Origin: Flavobacteriales bacterium
Lineage (GTDB): Bacteria; Bacteroidota; Bacteroidia; Flavobacteriales_F; PHOS-HE28
Direction: 5' to 3'
DNA: 59,855 nucleotides
NCBI GenBank assembly: GCA_017987115.1
Contig: JAGNUG010000009.1
Coordinates: forward strand, 1-59,855
Position numbers and translations under genes: made by a program. Shown here in pieces: positions 56,486 to 59,855 of this stretch (positions are counted from its first letter, which is position 1; each line of letters starts with the position of its first letter). The notes beneath the pieces are model-generated. The model was not told the DNA's origin. It did not search any database and was given only the letters and a program-made list of their open reading frames with translations.

Positions 56486-57118
56486 ATGAACAAAGTAGCA
56501 CTCAGCGGCACGGCCCGCAAAGAAATCGGCACCAAGTATGCCGCGCAACTGCGTCGTGAGAAACGCGTGCCCTGCGTTCTCTACGGAGGCAAAGAAAATT
56601 TTCACTTCAGTGTTGAAGAATCCGCTTTGAACAAGCTGGTATTCACACCAGAACTTAACGGTGTTGAGTTGGATTTGGATGGGAAAAAGACCCTTGCGCT
56701 GATCCAAGAGAAACAATTCCATCCCCTAACGGATCGCGTGTTGCACGTGGATTTCGTGGAATTGGACGAGAAAAAGCCGACCACTGCTGTATTGAGCTTG
56801 CGTTTAAGTGGGCAGCCGATCGGTGTGCGTAACGGCGGAAAGCTTAACCAGACCATGCGCAAGTTGCGTGTTAAAGGGTTGCCAGCAGACCTACCGAAGC
56901 ACTTGGACCTCGATGTTGCCAAAATGGACATCAACGAGATCGTTCATGTTTCTGACCTTAAGTACAAAGGACTTACGGTAATGGAGCGCCCGAATGACGT
57001 GGTGGTGGCCATCAAAGTGCCGAAGAAGAAAGAAGAACCAGCGGCAGGAGCGCCTGGGGCGGCAGCTGGTGCGCCAGCCAAGTCCGCTGCACCAGCAAAG
57101 GCAGCAGAATCGAAGTAG
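56486..57118 (+). CDS. rplY: 50S ribosomal protein L25 / general stress protein Ctc
   Basis: The 210-residue protein has the long (Ctc/TL5) form of L25, which binds 5S rRNA. The N-terminal domain (1-92) begins ALSGTARKEIGTKYAAQLRR and contains RVPCVLYGG and LHVDFVEL. The C-terminal TL5 domain (93-180) includes RNGGKLNQTMRKLRVKGLP. The last 30 residues are a flexible Ala/Pro/Lys tail. prs-rplY-pth is a common bacterial gene order and is kept here, with a terminator before pth. Confidence 0.95.
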   Translation: MNKVALSGTARKEIGTKYAAQLRREKRVPCVLYGGKENFHFSVEESALNKLVFTPELNGVELDLDGKKTLALIQEKQFHPLTDRVLHVDFVELDEKKPTTAVLSLRLSGQPIGVRNGGKLNQTMRKLRVKGLPADLPKHLDLDVAKMDINEIVHVSDLKYKGLTVMERPNDVVVAIKVPKKKEEPAAGAPGAAAGAPAKSAAPAKAAESK

Positions 57119-57150
57119 TCTTAAGCCCTTTTGGGGTTTCAAATTTGAGG

Positions 57151-57187
57151 TTGGTCCAGCTTACAACAAGCTGGACCAACTTATTTT
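57151..57187 (+). terminator. Terminator of the prs-rplY operon
   Basis: A perfect 12-bp stem TTGGTCCAGCTT / AAGCTGGACCAA (57151-57162 and 57168-57179) encloses the loop ACAAC. The tail CTTATTTT follows. It lies 32 bp after the rplY stop. Confidence 0.9.
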
Positions 57188-57247
57188 GTGGCCGCAACAG
57201 AGCAGGATCCTGAGTTGATTCGGCGTATCTAGTTTTCAAAAAACGAA

Positions 57248-57832
57248 GTGAATTTAGATCACACCAACGTGAAGTACTTGATCATAGGCCTGGGTAATCC
57301 TGGCCCGGAATACGCTGATACCCGCCACAATATCGGTTTTCAGGTATTGGATACACTAGCTGGTGAATTCAATGCCACGTTCACTCCGGCGCGCTATGGC
57401 GATGTAACGGAGTTCCGTCATAAAGGCCGAACGTTGATCCTATTGAAACCAGCTACGTTCATGAATCTAAGTGGCAAGGCGGTCCGGTATTGGATGGATC
57501 AGGAAAAACTCGCTGCGGAGCGCATTCTGGTCGTAACCGATGACCTCGCAATTCCGTTCGGTGCAATTCGATTAAAACCACGTGGCGGTGCCGGTGGGCA
57601 CAACGGCCTTAACAGCATTATCGAAGTGCTCGGCACCGATGAGTATCCGCGTTTGCGGTTCGGTATCGGCAGTGATTTTGCGCGCGGCAGACAAAGCGAA
57701 TATGTATTAGGGACATGGAACGCGGAAGAGCGCAAGACCCTTGATGCGCGCATTGAACTTGCTCGAAAAGCGATCCTACAGTTCGGTCTATTGGGGATCG
57801 ATCAGGCGATGAACGGGTTCAATAAGCGATAG
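57248..57832 (+). CDS. pth: Peptidyl-tRNA hydrolase
   Basis: The 194-residue enzyme frees tRNA from stalled peptidyl-tRNA. IIGLGNPGPEYADTRHNIGF holds the conserved Asn and the catalytic His (about 27). The conserved Asn of TFMNLSG, the Asp in VTDDLAIPFG and RGGAGGHNGLNSI are all present. The frame opens with GTG at 57248; GTG at 57269 is a possible later start, and no ATG fits. The prs-rplY terminator lies just upstream, so pth has its own transcription start. Confidence 0.95.
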   Translation: MNLDHTNVKYLIIGLGNPGPEYADTRHNIGFQVLDTLAGEFNATFTPARYGDVTEFRHKGRTLILLKPATFMNLSGKAVRYWMDQEKLAAERILVVTDDLAIPFGAIRLKPRGGAGGHNGLNSIIEVLGTDEYPRLRFGIGSDFARGRQSEYVLGTWNAEERKTLDARIELARKAILQFGLLGIDQAMNGFNKR

Positions 57833-57860
57833 TTCCAGGCCATTGGAAACATGAGGATAG

Positions 57861-57889
57861 TTGGTTCAATAACGCACGCGTTACCTTTG
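57861..57889 (+). promoter_or_regulatory. Ferritin promoter with embedded palindrome
   Basis: TTG at 57861-57863 and TACCTTTG at 57882-57889 are 18 nt apart. Between them and overlapping the -7 element by two bases is TAACGCACGCGTTA (57870-57883), with perfect 6-bp arms. A protein bound there would control RNA polymerase directly. The same palindrome and overlap occur at 47521-47540. Confidence 0.78.
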
Positions 57890-57908
57890 TGCTCCAATCA
57901 AGTTTACC

Positions 57909-58415
57909 ATGCTTAGCAAAAAGATCGAAGCCGCATTGAACGGACAAATTGCAATCGAAGCCATGAGCAGCCAAGCCTATTTGGCAATGGCCTCGTGGGC
58001 CGAGAACCAAGGGCTGAGCGGAACTGCCGCCTTTTTGTATAAGCACAGTGACGAGGAGCGCATGCATATGCTCAAACTCGTGAAATTCGTGAACGAACGC
58101 GGTGGCAAAGCGGTCATCCCTGCGCTGAAACAACCCGGTACCAATTTCAAGACGATCACCGAGATCTTCAAAGCGTTATTGGATAGTGAGACCAAGGTCA
58201 CCAATGAGATCAATAGCGTTGTGGATCTATGTTTGAAAGAGAAGGACTATACCACACATAACTTCATGCAGTGGTATGTCAGCGAACAGATCGAAGAGGA
58301 AGCATTGGCGCGCACGCTTATCGATAAGTTGAACCTGATCGGCAGCGACAAAGGAGGGTTGTATCTCTTTGACCGCGACTTGGAGGCTATGCCCGCTGCG
58401 CCAAACTCCAGGTAA
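57909..58415 (+). CDS. ftnA: Ferritin (FtnA-like, non-haem)
   Basis: The 168-residue protein stores iron as a 24-mer shell after oxidising Fe(II). The ferroxidase ligands are in place: Glu17 in GQIAIEAM, Glu50 and His53 in SDEERMHM, and further acids in SETKVTNEI and SEQIEEEAL. Length is typical for bacterial non-haem ferritin and no haem-binding Met of bacterioferritin is evident. It has its own promoter with an embedded palindrome, suggesting control by iron, redox state or a stress signal; which one cannot be read. Confidence 0.95.
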   Translation: MLSKKIEAALNGQIAIEAMSSQAYLAMASWAENQGLSGTAAFLYKHSDEERMHMLKLVKFVNERGGKAVIPALKQPGTNFKTITEIFKALLDSETKVTNEINSVVDLCLKEKDYTTHNFMQWYVSEQIEEEALARTLIDKLNLIGSDKGGLYLFDRDLEAMPAAPNSR

Positions 58416-58592
58416 AGAGGGTATTCCTGATAGTGGCCTGGAATCATGTGTGTATGAGCTCAGGGTTTGATCGTGAACGTGGTCTTCGTTCGTGTGTTGG
58501 TATTCCTGCCACGGAGATGGGCTAGTATAACCTTTGTTCTATTGTGGTTCGGATAACGTCGGAGTTGCTTTGCGGCCATCAACCTCAATGTC

Positions 58593-59735
58593 ATGATCCA
58601 ACGCTTCGCCCTAGTTCTTTCATTCGTTCTTCCAACTGCGATCCTTGCACAACCCGTTAATGATCTGTGTACTGCGGTTACGCCAGAAGCGCTGAACATA
58701 GGTGTTTCCTTAACATTCAGTGGTACCAGAGTGGGTGCAACAACAACGAATGATGGTGTTGCTGGAAATGTACTCATGACCACCGCGGGTGTCGCCTCAG
58801 TTTGGCATGCCTTCACTACAACAGCTTGCAGCGACGTGACAGTTATCTACTGCAACACACCGCTACCAGCCACAACCCAATGGAATTTCCTCACATCCTG
58901 TCCGGGTGATGCCAGGGTGGGTTTTTCGTATGCTGATTTTGGTGGGTTCTGCACAAATGGACAATTCGGGATCAAATGGGTGAACTTACCAGCGGGAACC
59001 TACTACTTGCCAATTTATTGCACAGCAAATAGCGGAGCATACGAGATCGAAGCAAGTGCTGTAGCGTGCACGCCAGGTCCAACGAATGATAATTGTGCAG
59101 GCGCGACCACGATCCCCGTCAACACCACTTGTCTCCCTGTGAACGGCACAGTTGAGCATGGTACAATGTCCATGCAGAACAACGAATGCAATGGTGCTAC
59201 GGGCAGTGCCAATGATGATGTGTGGTTCAATTTCACCGCCATCGGAGCGGTGCACACGATTACGGTGGATGGTAACGGAGACTTCGACGCAGTGATCGAA
59301 CTATATGATGGTAATTGTGCGAATACCACCCCTATCGTTTGCGCAGATGCTACTCTTGATGGTGGTATAGAGTCCATAACCATGAGTGATCTTATAGCGG
59401 CCAATAGCTATGCTGTGCGCGTCTTCCATTATTATACGTCATTAGCGCTGGACCCCACGTTCACGATATGTGTAACTGGTGATATTGGGACCACGGTGAC
59501 CGAGCAGAATGCGCCTCAGCTACGAATAGTGCCTAACCCGGCCCATGATCTGATCACGATCAGCCAAGGCAATAACGGATCAGTCCGCATTTTAGACCTA
59601 ACAGGACGTACGGTTTGGAGCGAACGGTCCACGGAACGTGCCACAATTGATGTAAGTGCATGGCCTCGTGGCTGGTATATTTTCCAAATGGATAGCGATA
59701 AGGGCTCACTAACAGAACGGATCATATTGCACTAG
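58593..59735 (+). CDS. Secreted protein with T9SS C-terminal sorting domain
   Basis: The 380-residue protein has a signal peptide (FALVLSFVLPTAILAQ). Two similar beta-sandwich modules follow. They begin PVNDLCTAVT (about 21) and GPTNDNCAGAT (about 168), of the type found before T9SS sorting domains. The second has DDVWFNFTA and FDAVIELYDGNC, as in PPC-like domains. The last 75 residues are a type A T9SS sorting domain: LRIVPNPAHDLITI, VRILDLTGRTVW, and WPRGWYIFQM near the end. It should be moved across the outer membrane by T9SS and anchored or released. No catalytic motif is seen, so an adhesive role is likely. Confidence 0.88.
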   Translation: MIQRFALVLSFVLPTAILAQPVNDLCTAVTPEALNIGVSLTFSGTRVGATTTNDGVAGNVLMTTAGVASVWHAFTTTACSDVTVIYCNTPLPATTQWNFLTSCPGDARVGFSYADFGGFCTNGQFGIKWVNLPAGTYYLPIYCTANSGAYEIEASAVACTPGPTNDNCAGATTIPVNTTCLPVNGTVEHGTMSMQNNECNGATGSANDDVWFNFTAIGAVHTITVDGNGDFDAVIELYDGNCANTTPIVCADATLDGGIESITMSDLIAANSYAVRVFHYYTSLALDPTFTICVTGDIGTTVTEQNAPQLRIVPNPAHDLITISQGNNGSVRILDLTGRTVWSERSTERATIDVSAWPRGWYIFQMDSDKGSLTERIILH

Positions 59736-59772
59736 TCCGAAATGGTCGCAATGTCTTTCAGAACGGCCAATC

Positions 59773-59855
59773 TCAACCCAAACGCAACGAGGTTTCCAAT
59801 CCTGCCTTGATCAGTCGATCGCGTAATTGCTCATTTGCAAAATGTGGTTGCAGCT
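59773..59855 (-). CDS. C-terminal end of an unidentified gene (partial)
   Basis: On the minus strand an open frame enters at the right edge and ends with TGA at 59773-59775. It gives 26 residues beginning LQPHFANEQLRDRLIKAG, with a regular helical look. It is too short to identify. It would converge with the T9SS-sorted gene. Confidence 0.4.
   Translation of the reverse strand, partial: LQPHFANEQLRDRLIKAGLETSLRLG

Overview
The window looks like a chromosomal segment of a Bacteroidota bacterium, most likely order Flavobacteriales. The lineage call rests on several lineage-typical items: a PorZ-like type IX secretion (T9SS) protein beside recO, a T9SS-sorted surface protein, a DUF4292 lipoprotein, a DUF4175 protein, a giant IgGFc-binding/PKD-like repeat protein, and promoters of the Bacteroidota type (TTG, about 19 nt, TAnnTTTG). 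I see no rRNA, CRISPR array, insertion sequence or phage gene. One tRNA (Cys) is present. Most of the rest is core genome.

Layout. (1) 1-8326, minus strand: the first 2775 codons of a giant secreted protein that runs off the left edge. It has a signal peptide, an IgGFc-binding-like N-terminal domain, then 27 PKD-like repeats with an exact 264-bp unit, a 792-bp higher-order period and a 1584-bp block duplication. (2) 8471-13004: an NtrY-like membrane histidine kinase and an enoyl-CoA hydratase. (3) 13142-23921: an envelope-centred run of a flippase, dUTPase, sugar nucleotidyltransferase, TPR lipoprotein, DUF4292 lipoprotein, EnvC-like amidase activator, TatA, GatA, an MltD-like transglycosylase and an 87-residue protein. 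(4) 23944-37183, almost all minus: oligopeptidase B, RecO, PorZ, tRNA-Cys, FolB, GltX, a PEBP protein, one small plus-strand secreted protein, YbeY, an RsbW-like ATPase and a DUF4175 protein. (5) 37463-45174, plus: an outer-membrane-like protein, a small GNAT protein, MnmG, a methyltransferase, an ALDH7-type dehydrogenase and a thioredoxin-like lipoprotein. (6) 45176-47137, minus: M28 peptidase and RpiB. (7) 47637-53033, plus: a MORN/YwqK-type repeat protein and a PAS kinase/LytTR regulator pair. (8) RNase R (minus), then Prs, L25, Pth, ferritin and a T9SS-sorted secreted protein (plus), and the C-terminus of one more minus-strand gene at the right edge.

The most notable signals are not genes. 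Three identical 16-bp palindromes of the parS type lie within 2 kb at mnmG: one in its leader, one inside the gene and one on the start codon of the next gene. They suggest a ParB-loading zone near the replication origin. A palindrome TAACGC-NN-GCGTTA abuts the -7 element both at the ferritin promoter and in the leader region of the MORN-repeat gene, which suggests an unnamed regulator shared by the two. A 13-mer (CGATCGTTGATAA) occurs four times, each time between genes. Several -7 elements continue into a shared GC-rich extension.

All assignments come from reading the sequence and translations. No database search or structure prediction was run.
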